From Nemophila menziesii (taxonomy: Eukaryota > Streptophyta > Magnoliopsida > Boraginales > Hydrophyllaceae), in assembly GCA_029959085.1 (NCBI GenBank), contig JARWIR010000021.1:21601620-21665619 (forward strand): a stretch of 64,000 nucleotides of DNA. Reading direction: 5' to 3'. The first letter of the stretch is position 1. Each line of letters starts with the position of its first letter. Under the pieces are notes generated by a model. The model ran no database searches, had not been told where the DNA came from, and worked only from the letters and a program-made list of their open reading frames with translations. Shown here piece after piece: positions 37,451 through 49,100 of this stretch. The position numbers and the translations under genes were made by a program.

Positions 37451-37559
37451 TATTTTTAAAAAAAAATAAAAAAATATGATTTTCGAATATTTTTTAATTA
37501 CAGTAATGCAATTAAAAAAAATTCGAAAATTGTGTTTTTTTATTTTTTTTTTAAAAATA
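37451..37559. repeat. Long AT-rich inverted repeat (about 49-bp arms, 10-base loop)
   Basis: 37451-37499 and 37510-37559 are near-perfect reverse complements around 'acagtaatgc', centred on TTTTCGAAT and ATTCGAAAA. It lies between the second gene and the 3' subterminal array. It could fold as a stable hairpin in RNA or single-stranded DNA. Confidence 0.88.
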
Positions 37560-37570
37560 AAAAATTATTA

Positions 37571-37906
37571 TTAACGACTACATTGTAGTCGTTAAAGAAT
37601 AATAATAGTAGTCGCCAAATCATTAGTAACTAACGACTACATTGTAGTCGTTAGTGTTGTCCACTATTTTCGACTACAAAGTAGTCGCTAGTAATGGCGT
37701 TCTCTAGCGACTACTACGTAGTCGTTAATATGGACCCAAGCTCTAACGACTACGTATTGCCCAGTAGTCGTAAGGATTACGTTCTAACGACAAGATTCTA
37801 GCGACTAATTTCTAGCGACTACTTGTAGTCGCTAGAACCTTGATCCCACATCTAGCGACTACTTTTTTAAATTCTAGCGACTACTCGTGTAGTCGCTAGA
37901 AGCTTG
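37571..37906. promoter_or_regulatory. 3' subterminal repeat array of the CACTA element
   Basis: About 17 CGACTA/TAGTCG motifs in roughly 340 bp, mostly as TAGCGACTAC or TAACGACTAC in inverted pairs. Density and spacing mirror the 5' array. Presumed binding region for the element's second protein. Confidence 0.88.
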
Positions 37907-37919
37907 ACGCGGAGTAGTG
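37890..37919 (-). repeat. CACTA 3' terminal inverted repeat
   Basis: Reverse complement begins CACTACTCCGCG and matches the 5' end at 23 of 30 positions. Confidence 0.9.
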
Positions 37920-37922
37920 ATT
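37920..37922. repeat. Target site duplication ATT, right
   Basis: Partner of 28570-28572. The array unit resumes with 'atggcacaacc'. Confidence 0.93.
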
Positions 37923-39670
37923 ATGGCACAACCTTGAGTTGCATTATATCCCTACCTAAGTGTTATATCAAAAATCATTATTGGAAATATTCATCTACCT
38001 TGAAAAGATATGTAACTTACACATGAGATCTTCCGATTGTGATTATAAAGACATTACATGGACAAGAAATAACACAACCTCGAACGTCATTAGCAACGAT
38101 GTTGAAAGCAACATAAAAAAGTAGTCGTTGATAAAGTTCATTTAGCAACAAGCTGGAAATGGTTTTCATTGTTAATAAGAAAAGAGGATAATATTATACC
38201 ATCAACGGAGACATTATTTGCTCAAGTCAATTAATTCCAAAAAATATTATTTTTAATAAAATTATGACGACATATAAATGGCGCTAAATACCAAAGACCA
38301 CCCTGTGGGCTACTAATTCAATTCGCCAAGTACTTATCTTCTAAAAATTACACTAAGAACTCCTAGTGGTGTCAAAATACACTCACCAAATATACTTCAT
38401 CCCATTGTTAGGTTATCTTTGGCATATGCATTCCTTTTATGTGAATGTGCCTGATTCTCTCAACATTTTTCCGCATAAAAAATACATAAATTTCCTTGTA
38501 TATATTAAAATTTGTATTTATTATTCTTATTCGATTTGTGTTCTTAAATATTCTTTTTCAATTTCATTTTAGTTAAATTACTATTATAACATTTTACAGT
38601 GAATGATTTAATAAAGTCTGAGCTTTAAGATCCCGTTATAAGCTAAGGATTGAAAAAGTGCTTACAGAGGAACCATAATGTAATACAAAGAAAGATCTAT
38701 AAATTCTCTCAAATCTTATATATTTATATCAAAAAGAAATTCAAACATGTGTAATAAGGTTTAAAATTCCTATAATGTCATTGTAACGTAAACATTCATA
38801 GCAAGAACAATGTTTATAGAACACCTTGTTGTTATATAATATATATGACTTTCTGAAATAGTTAGAATATTTATCACTTATATTTTGAAAAAAATGTTAA
38901 AATATCAATCATGACAATTAGTATAATTGACAATTTACATTGCTTGAGCTATGGAATGGTGAGGGGAGAAAATGATACTTTTGAGCATACATGGATCACA
39001 ACACTAAAATATTAAATCAATAATTGAAGCACGAGGAGTTAGCTGGCAAATTCCATGTTATCCACGTTTGTATAAAGCCTTGTAAAATATCCAGGCTGAA
39101 TCCTAATCTGGTTCGCCGATCTGATCTAAACATATTAAGTCCATATACCGTGACCGGTTAGAAAATGTGAAATATTTTTTGGCAAGTTTAGATCTTAGTT
39201 CTGATGCTTTGATATGGAACAATCAGAATGGAAAAAAGGTTACGATTCATGTTTTTCTTCATTATACTTTGTATTTTCTATAAACCGAGTCCTTATAGTA
39301 CAAACAAAAAAGGGTTTCAGTAGACCGGACTGGTACTTATGGCGCTATAATTTTTTTTATTTGGTTCGAAATTACTTGTGTGAACGTTGTTGGAAGTCTT
39401 TACATACAACTTTTTATTACCTTAATCAACCGAAGCATATACATACCAACAAAAACCAAGATTTTTGTGCTTCTTATATACAATACCAAATTTCAATTAT
39501 TTGTTTTCCAAAAATGATAAAATCGATACAGGGTTTGCATATGTACTTTAAATGACGGGACATGAACTCTTTCACACCACCCATAAAAACTGACTACGAC
39601 CTATAATATATTCAGCCCACCCATAGTTTCGGAGCACTTTAAACTTGTGTAGTCTTGTGTTTGACTTGTC

Positions 39671-42600
39671 TATAGTGATATTGTATATGTAGTCGTGAAC
39701 ATGTTCAAGTACATTCGGAGGAACAATGTTTAAATTTTTTAGTAAGGAGGGGGGTTTAATCATCGGGAACCATAATTATATACTTATCAAGAATATCAAT
39801 GTCGCATTCCCTATCACGATTAAAAAACTAGATTATATTTGCAAAATCAGACTCAACGACCATCTTGCATCATAAATAATTACCGACCGGAAAGAGTTAT
39901 TCTAACCCACAAGGACTGAGTCTAGGCCAACTATCTTAGAAAAACTTGGTAATTGCAACGAAATAATCAGTATACTTAAAAGACTACATAACACTTTAAT
40001 CCCACGTACAAAACTCATAAATGACTGGCAATATTTTACATAACCGCATCAAAATAAGAACAATATTTATTAATAAAAATATGTACTATAACCAAATAAA
40101 ACTGTATGAAATGGGTAAAAACACATCAACATTAATAATGGTTGTGTGTTTCGATCTGAACAGGTAAAGGCTTATCTTCACTAAAACAGTTTCGGAGCAC
40201 CAAACAAAAACACTCATAGATCACAAATAAGAGTGTCAATGAAAATAAAACACATCGGACATCATATATGTTATAATTTTTAATGGCAATTGGCATAAAC
40301 CTATCACAATATATAAGTATTACGAGTTTAAATAACAATGGATAACGACCAACAACACTCATTCTGATGTCAATATTGAAAGAAACATAAAATACATTGC
40401 GAAACTGATGAAATTACATATAAAACTCCAGATTAGATGAACAAAAAAGACAAATAAATAGTTCAAATTGAAGAATAAATATGTTATGATGATTCTTATA
40501 TCTAAGATAAAACAAAAATAAATTTTTTTTAAATACATGCTCGAAGGTTGTAAACAAGAAAACTTAAGGTTAAACATGCTGTTATAAACATAATTTACAA
40601 AAAAACATAATACGCAAGCGAAAAATAAACATAAAGGAAAAAATAGACCAAAATTCAAACTTGGAGATCACGTGAGGATCAAAAGCTCCATGATAGTGAT
40701 GATTGCTTGAGCTTTAACGACCGTAAATAATTGTCCTCTACTTAAGGATTAAGGACTGTGATATGGTAGAACTTGAATTTCAAAAATGTATGGAGGTAAG
40801 ATGAAGTTTGGAGTTCTAGTTCGTGTCATTTAACTAAATAATTAATCTTGAATGATTTGTTACTATAATGATCTTAAACTTTTTGCGAGTGGGTTGGTTC
40901 GTTTACGTCATATACATTCCTTTGTGGTTTTTGTCCTTGTTCTGTTGTACAGATATAAAATAAAAAACACCATATAAGATATGAAAAAAACTTATTTCGG
41001 TATTAACAAGACGACTTCCGTATGACATGTTTGGAGAAAAAACACATTATCTTCTTGGATGAGAGGTATATTAGCATGCATAGTAAAAATAATGCGACAT
41101 CAGCTATGTGGTGGAGGAATTTGCAAAGTAAAGATTTGGTCAACGATATATAGTGTAGAGTAAAAATGCCGACTTCCATGTCAAAGATGTGGAATATACA
41201 AAATTATTTAGTATTCAAACCTGATATGAAATTAATTAAAGAAGTAGGTGAGTTCATCAATTCTAGTTCTAATAAAGTGAAAGTTCGTATTTTATCAAGA
41301 GATTTTATCCGAGAATGGGGAGCTGAAGGAGTTAGTGGAGTCATAATTTTTCGCAAACAATTAAAAGCAAGGAAGACAAAATGTGTGGTTTTAGATATAT
41401 ACGGATGGATGCTTTTATTAAGCAAGCAAATAGGCTTTAATTTAAGGATTATTTTGGGATATGAATGAAGTTTTTTTTTATGCTGATTTACTGGCGTGAG
41501 TGAACTTGACTAGTTTTAAGCACTATACGTTGGACTTAAGATAATCACAGAGATGCACATAGATTTTTGCAAGTGAGACTGGCCTGTAAGAGTTAGACAT
41601 TGTGAAGAATGTTTCGAACTTTATGGATTCGCATTCTGCACCTGGGCGAGATTATGGGGATATAGGGTCGAAATATTAACTTTACGTTGGTTCATACATA
41701 TATATATATAGGAAAATACAACTACGGATTTATCAGCTTGGCTAATAATGAGTAATTCTAGATATGATATTAGTGAAATACCCTCTAAGAAATTTATGGA
41801 GATATTTCACCAGAGTTAGGTTCGGTTTAACAACACTTAGAATAGTAATAGACAACCTTTAAGGGTTTATCAAGATTTCTATTACTGATCATAAGTCTCA
41901 AATAACTGAAAAAAAGATAATTGTATAAATTCAAATTCTAGTATTATAAATATATTTTTTTCTTTCAAATAAATAACAAACTTGAACTTTGAATAAAAAA
42001 TAAAAATTGTATTTGATGTATAACTGTAGTGACAACTTACATAGTACGGGGGAGGGGGTGTCTTCATAGCGCACCCTAATTTTTCAATTTTAAAAATGTT
42101 TAAAAAATACATTATAACGCCTTCTCTTAAGTGTTATAAATTCACTCCCCCCACTCTTCACTAAATTTTAAAATTCATCTCATTATTTTTAATTTCTTCG
42201 TTCATTTACTAGTTATAATATATTGCATTATACTAATTAAAATAAAACTAATATTGGAATTTATATTGTAATTTTTTTTAATATAGAAAGCTTTAGAATA
42301 AATTTTTTTATAATATTGATACCTATATTAGAATTAGGTCAAACAAATTCCAGGTCCCATTAGATATTTCTTACTCACCTCATCTTTTCTATTACCAAAT
42401 TACCCTTTGACATGTAGTATATAATGATGTAGGGAACTTAAATAAAAGAGTAATAAAATAGCTGAGAATAAATAATAGAATGAGGCAACTACGGCAACTA
42501 GGGTTTTTGGGATTTCTTAGAGGGTGGTTGCCCAAACCTTTTGTTCTGTTTTTTGCCAATGATTTCTTGCATCAAAACCCTAAATTTAACAACCCTCATG

Positions 42601-45600
42601 GCCTCATTGCGATGCCAAAGTTCTAAGATAGTTGAACATGCTATTACACATAATTTTTTATTACTTTATTTTTGAGTTATATGAGAAAGACCTGACCTAT
42701 ATGGTGTGACAACCTACCTAATGTTTGTGGGTTTTCAGCATGACATGGTTAAATCTTTGTATTATCCTTTTGTTTTCAGATTTGATACAATTAGTCCCTA
42801 TGTTTCGTCAAGAGGCTGTGATGATTTGTTTTTCTGAAAATTATTTATTTCTGAGCTATTTTATGAGTAGATTTAGATGATCTGACCCGTATCTTGGCGG
42901 GGCAACCTAATTGTTGGGTTTGCAGCCATGGCGTGGTTAGACTATTTAGCGGCCTCCAATCATAATAGATCTGAGCCTCTATTAAAAGTTGTACAAATAT
43001 TGATTTAATTGTGTTAAATATTTCTCCTATGGGGGTTAAATATCTTTATATTTTATCTTGGTTCATATTCCAGATTTTTTTATCGAAATTTAGCACTATT
43101 GACTTTGGGTTCTTAATCTAATTCCATTGTTTTTTTAATGTTTCACTAGTGTTTCTGTTTTATATTAACTTATTATGAGTGTCTGTTTACTTGTAAGTAT
43201 AGGTGGGAATTTCTGCATGTTTGGAAGTAATCTTGTATTTGAGTGAGCTGTAAATTCCTTCGTTTTTGAGATAGAATACAACATAATTGCAGTAAAGGTG
43301 AAAAAGGAAGGACACTTGTCTTTTCCACCCCACTTTCATAATTTCTAGTGAGATATTTCCAACTGTATCCTCTATATGGTGGATGTAGGATTTATTGTCT
43401 TCTTCTCACTCTCTCGTGTCTTCATTATAATTTTATTGTAATTTTTTTGTTTTCTTGTTCTAGATAATTTTAATATATATTTTCTAAGTTTCAGTTAAAT
43501 CATTAATTCGATATAATATATTTGTTTCTTAGTGTTTTATAAAATTTTAAGTTAGTCCATGTCGTATTTCCATACAATTTAATTATAAAATAATGAGATT
43601 AGTCAATATCCTCTCAAACTTTTGGATTTTAGTTTGTTCTATCATGTTTACTTGAATTTTAAATTTAGTCCCAAGAATATGTCATATTTATAGACTATGG
43701 AGTTATGTGGTTATTTCTGGTGCATTTTAAATAAAAAATTCAATGGGACAACAGTTAAAATATGTGTTAATATGAACAATAATTGTAGTATTCTTCCTTA
43801 ATTTGTACACTATAGTATTTTGGAAGTTGAAGGAATAACTAGTTTAGATACTTGCAATTTCTATACTGTTTAGATACTAAAAAATAATATAGTCTAAACA
43901 AAAACATCTATTATATGTAAATACATTGTCAAAAATTATTTAGATGTCTAACATTCACATTTAAGATATTCAGATACAATATCCATGATAACACCATGTC
44001 ACTTATCATCCAGATTTCTACATAACTAACTCTTCTTCTCTTATCATTTACACGCTCTCCCAAATTTTGCCTATGTTAAACCTATTAAATTAAATATGTA
44101 AAAGGAATAAATTCATTAATATTTGATGTGCATGTATTTCATCCGGGAGTTATGTTCCACTCAAATGCAATAAAGGGAAGCAACTCGTTTTCTCAACCAT
44201 TTAGTCCATGTGTTTGATTTTTTTGCCAGTCGTATTAGGTGGGATTGGGCTTAGTTGTTTCACTTTATTTATTATTTTTTTTTATTTTATCTTGTTAAGT
44301 ATCTAATTTTTTTTATTTTGTATTATGTATCCTTAACTTTTTAAAGTAATTTATGGATTATGGCACAACATTGAGTTGCATTATATCCCTACATAAGTGT
44401 TATATCAAAAATCATTATTGGAAATATTCATCTACCTTGAAAAGATATGTAACTTACACATGAGATCTTCCGATTGTGATTATAAAGACATTACATGGAC
44501 AAGAAATAACACAACCTCGAACGTCATTAGCAACGATGTTGAAAGCAACATAAAAAAGTAGTCGTTGATAAAGTTCATTTAGCAACAAGCTGGAAATGGT
44601 TGTCATTGTTAATAAGAAAAGAGGATAATATTATAGCATCAACGGAGACATTATTTGCTCAAGTCAATTAATTCCAAAAAATATTATTTTAATAAAATTA
44701 TGACGACATATAAATGGCGCTAAATACCAAAGACCACCCTGTGGGCTACTAATTCAATTCGCCAAGTACTTATCTTCTAAAAATTACACTAAGAACTCCT
44801 AGTGGTGTCAAAATACACTCACCAAATATACTTCATCCCATTGTTAGGTTATCTTTGGCATATGCATTCCTTTTATGTGAATGTGCCTGATTCTCTCAAC
44901 ATTTTTCCGCATAAAAAATACATAAATTTCCTTGTATATATTAAAATTTGTATTTATTATTCTTATTCGATTTGTGTTCTTAAATATTCTTTTTCAATTT
45001 CATTTTAATTAAATTACTATTATAACATTTTACAGTGAATGATTTAATAAAGTCTGAGCTTTAAGATCCCATTATAAGCTAAGGATTGAAAAAGTGCTTA
45101 CAGAGGAACCATAATTTAATACAAAGAAAGATCTATAAATTCTCTCAAATCTTATATATTTATATCAAAAAGAAATTCAAACATGTGTGATAAGGTTTAA
45201 AATTCCTATAATGTCATTGTAACGTAAACATTCATAGCAAGAACAATGTTTATAGAACACCTTGTTGTTATATAATATATATGACTTTCTGAAATAGTTA
45301 GAATATTTATCACTTATATTTTGAAAAAAATGTTAAAATATCAATCATGACAATTAGTATAATTGACAATTTACATTGCTTGAGCTATGGAATGGTGAGG
45401 GGAGAAAATGATACTTTTGAGCATACATGGATCACAACACTAAAATATTAAATCAATAATTGAAGCACGAGGAGTTAGATGGAAAACTCCATGTTATCCA
45501 CGTTTGTATAAAGACTTGTAAAATATCCAGGCTGAATCCTAATCTGGTTCGCCGATCTGATCTAAACATATTAAGTCCATATACCGTGACCGGTTAGAAA

Positions 45601-46106
45601 ATGTGAAATATTTTTTGGCAAGTTTAGATCTTAGTTCTGATGCTTTGATATGGAACAATCAGAATCGAAAAAAGGTTACGATTCATGTTTTTCGTCATTA
45701 TACTTTGAATTTTCTATAAACCGAGTCCTTATAGTACAAACAAAAAAGGGTTTCAGTAGACCGGACTGGTACTTATGGCGCTATAATTTTTTTTATTTGG
45801 TTCGAAATTACTTGTGTGAACGTTGTTGGAAGTCTTTACATACAACTTTTTATTACCTTAATCAACCGAAGCATATACATACCAACAAAAACCAAGATTT
45901 TTGTGCTTCTTATATACAATACCAAATTTCAATTATTTGTTTTCCAAAAATGATAAAATCGATACAGGGTTTGCATATGTACTTTAAATGACGGGACATG
46001 AACTCTTTCACACCACCCATAAAAACTGACTACGACCTATAATATATTCAGCCCACCCATAGTTTCGGAGCACTTTAAACTTGTGTAGTCCTGTGTTTGA
46101 CTTGTC
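39671..46106 (+). repeat. Tandem 6.43-kb unit, copy E
   Basis: Uninterrupted copy of 6436 bp and a good reference unit. By eye it is very close to copy F, with differences mostly single bases, so this pair duplicated recently. It shares the deletion at about 43835 with copy D. Confidence 0.96.
41166..41468 (+). CDS. Small conserved frame of the tandem unit, longest form (100 aa), unknown
   Basis: I do not recognise the family. The frame holds KMWNIQNYLVFKPDMKL, then IKEVGEFINSSS, RILSRDFIREWGAEGVSG and FRKQLKARK, and runs on through LDIYGWMLLLSKQIGFN to GYE. It has the look of an old coding sequence: mixed residues and no hydrophobic run from AT bias. In copies E and F a 2-bp shortening (AAATGTGTGG against AAATATGTGTGG) joins the upstream part to the downstream IYGWMLLL block; elsewhere a TAG ends it at 76 residues. 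Upstream in frame, a coding-like stretch (MWWRNLQSKELVNDI) is separated by a TAG. More likely a gene relic amplified with the unit than a working gene. Confidence 0.35.
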   Translation: MPTSMSKMWNIQNYLVFKPDMKLIKEVGEFINSSSNKVKVRILSRDFIREWGAEGVSGVIIFRKQLKARKTKCVVLDIYGWMLLLSKQIGFNLRIILGYE

Positions 46107-49100
46107 TATAGTGATATTGTATATGTAGTCGTGAACATGTTCAAGTACATTCAGAGGAACAATGTTTAATTTTTTTAGTAAGGAGGGGGGTTTAATCATC
46201 GGGAACCATAATTATATACTTATCAAGAATATCAATGTCGCATTCCCTATCACGATTAAAAAACTAGATTATATTTGCAAAATCAGACTCAACGACCATC
46301 TTGCATCATAAATAATTACCGACCGGAAAGAGTTATTCTAACCCACAAGGACTGAGTCTAGGCCAACTATCTTAGAAAAACTTTGTAATTGCAACGAAAT
46401 AATCAGTATACTTAAAAGACTACATAACACTTTAATCCCACGTACAAAACTCATAAATGACTGGCAATATTTTACATAACCGCATCAAAATAAGAACAAT
46501 ATTTATTAATAAACATATGTACTATAACCAAATAAAACTGTATGAAATGGGTAAAAACACATCAACATTAATAATGGTTGTGTGTTTCGATCTGAACAGG
46601 TAAAGGCTTATCTTCACTAAAACAGTTTCGGAGCACCAAACAAAAACACTCATAGATCACAAATAAGAGTGTCAATGAAAATAAAACACATCGGACGTCA
46701 TATATGTTATAATTTTTAATGGCAATTGGCATAAACCTATCACAATATATAAGTATTACGAGTTTAAATAACAATGGATAACGACCAACAACACTCATTC
46801 TGATGTCAATATTGAAAGAAACATAAAAAACATTGCGAAACTGATGAAATTACATATAAAACTCCAGATTAGATGAACAAAAAAGACAAATAAATAGTTC
46901 AAATTGAAGAATAAATATGTTATGATGATTCTTATATCTAAGATAAAACAAAAATAAATTTTTTTTAAATACATGCTCGAAGGTTGTAAACAAGAAAACT
47001 TAAGGTTAAACATGCTGTTATAAACATAATTTACAAAAAAACATAATACGCAAGCGAAAAATAAACATAAAGGAAAAAATAGACCAAAATTCAAACTTGG
47101 ATATCACGTGAGGATCAAAAGCTCCATGATAGTGATGATTGCTTGAGCTTTAACGACCGTAAATAATTTTCCTCTACTTAAGGATTAACGACTGTGATAT
47201 GGTAGAACTTGAATTTCAAAAATGTATGGAGGTAAGATGAAGTTTGGAGTTCTAGTTCGTGTCATTTAACTAAATAATTAATCTTGAATGATTTGTTACT
47301 ATAATGATCTTAAACTTTTTGCGAGTGGGTTGGTTCGTTTACGTCCTATACATTCCTTTGTGGTTTTTGTCCTTGTTCTGTTGTACAGATATAAAATAAA
47401 AAACACCATATAAGATATGAAAAAAACTTATTTCGGTATTAAGAAGACCACTTCCGTATGACATGTTTGGAGAAAAAACACATTATCTTCTCGGATGAGA
47501 GGTGAATTAGCATGCATAGTAAAAATAATGCGACATCAGCTATGTGGTGGAGGAATTTGCAAAGTAAAGATTTGGTCAACGATATATAGTGTAGAGTAAA
47601 AATGCCGACTTCCATGTCAAAGATGTGGAATATACAAAATTATTTAGTGTTCAAACCTGATATGAAATTAATTAAAGAAGTAGGTGAGTTCATCAATTCT
47701 AGTTCTAATAAAGTGAAAGTTCGTATTTTATCAAGAGATTTTATCCGAGAATGGGGAGCTGAAGGAGTTAGTGGAGTCGTAATTTTTCGCAAACAATTAA
47801 AAGCAAGGAAGACAAAATGTGTGGTTTTAGATATATACGGATGGATGCTTTTATTAAGCAAGCAAATAGGCTTTAATTTAAGGATTATTTTGGGATATGA
47901 ATGAAGATTTTTTTATGCTGATTTACTGGCGTGAGTGAACTTGACTAGTTCTAAGCACTATACGTTGGACTTAAGATAATCACATAGATGCACATAGATT
48001 TTTGCAAGTGAGACTGGCCTGTAAGAGTTAGACATTGTGAAGAATGTTTCGAACTTTATGGATTCGCACCGGGCGAGATTATGGGGATATAGGGTCGAAA
48101 TATGAACTTTACGTTGGTTCATACATATATATATAGGAAAATACAACTACGGATTTATCAGCTTGGCTAATAAGGAGTACTTCTAGATATGATATTAGTG
48201 CAATACCCCTGGGAAATTTATGGAGATATTTCACCAGAGTTAGGTTCGGTTTAACAACACTTAGAATAGTAATAGACAACCTTTAAGGGTTTATCAAGAT
48301 TTCTATTACTGATCATTAGTCTCAAATAACTGAAAAAAAAGACAATTGTATAAATTCAAATTCTAGTATTATTAATATATTTTTTTCTTTCAAATAAATA
48401 TTAAACTTGAACTTTGAATAAAAAATAAAAATAGTAATTGATGTATAACTGTAGTGACAACTTACATAGTGCCGGGGAGGGGGTGTCTTCATAGCGCACC
48501 CTAATTATTAAATTTTAAAAATGTTTAAAAAAACATTATAACGCCTTCTCTTAAGTGTTATAAATTCACTCCCCCACTCTTCACTAAATTTTAAAATTCA
48601 TCTCATTATTTTTAATTTCTTTGATCATTTACTAGTTATAATATATTGACTTATACTAATTAAAAAAAAACTAATATTGGAATTTATATTGTAATTTTTT
48701 TTAATATAGAAAGCCTTAGAACAATTTTTTTTATAATATTGATACCTATATTAGAATTAGGTCAAACAAATTCCAGGTCCCATTAGATATTTCTTACTCA
48801 CCTCATCTTTTCTATTACCAAATTACCCTTTGACATGTAGTATATAATGATGTAGGGAACTTAAATAAAAGAGTAATAAAATAGCTGAGAATAAATAATA
48901 GAATGAGGCAACTACGGCAACTAGGGTTTTCGGGATTTCTTAGAGGGTGGTTGCCCAAACCTTTTGTTCTGTTTTTTGCCAATGATTTCTTGTATCAAAA
49001 CTCTAAATTTAACAACCCTCATGGCCTATGCCGAAGTTCTATGATCGTTGAACATGCTATTACACATAATTTTTTATTACTTTATTTTTGAGTTATATGA

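Larger units (their letters stand above)
28573..37919 (+). mobile_element. CACTA (En/Spm) transposon, apparently complete, 9347 bp
   Basis: It begins CACTACTCC and ends GGAGTAGTG, flanked by the 3-bp direct repeat ATT (28570-28572 and 37920-37922). Copies E and F (for example 44350-44380) show the uninterrupted site 'atggattatggcac'. The terminal inverted repeats agree at 23 of 30 positions. Subterminal arrays of CGACTA/TAGTCG motifs fill the outer 350 bp on each side. Inside are a TNP2/TNPD-type transposase gene and a Transposase_24 gene in the same direction. Both frames are open across all predicted exons. I infer an autonomous or recently autonomous copy. Its GC content rises clearly above the array in the exons. 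Confidence 0.96.
23886..39670 (+). repeat. Tandem 6.43-kb unit, copy D, interrupted by a CACTA element
   Basis: Fourth copy; 6435 bp after removing the transposon and one copy of the ATT duplication. It shares with copy E the private deletion of about 26 bp at about 28046 ('gttgaaggaataactag'). It also shares 'gcattttaaataaaa' with E and F. Confidence 0.95.

Noticed and set aside
38366..38572. Plus-strand frame MVSKYTHQIYFIPLLGYLW, seen in copies B-F
   Set aside because: It depends on a GTG start, which is not normal in plants, has no ATG nearby, and recurs only because the unit does. Half of it is missing from copy A.
39214..39555. 113-codon frame in copies D and E starting MEQSEWKKG or MEQSESKKG
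   Set aside because: Closed by small indels in the other copies. Composition and changes among copies look random.
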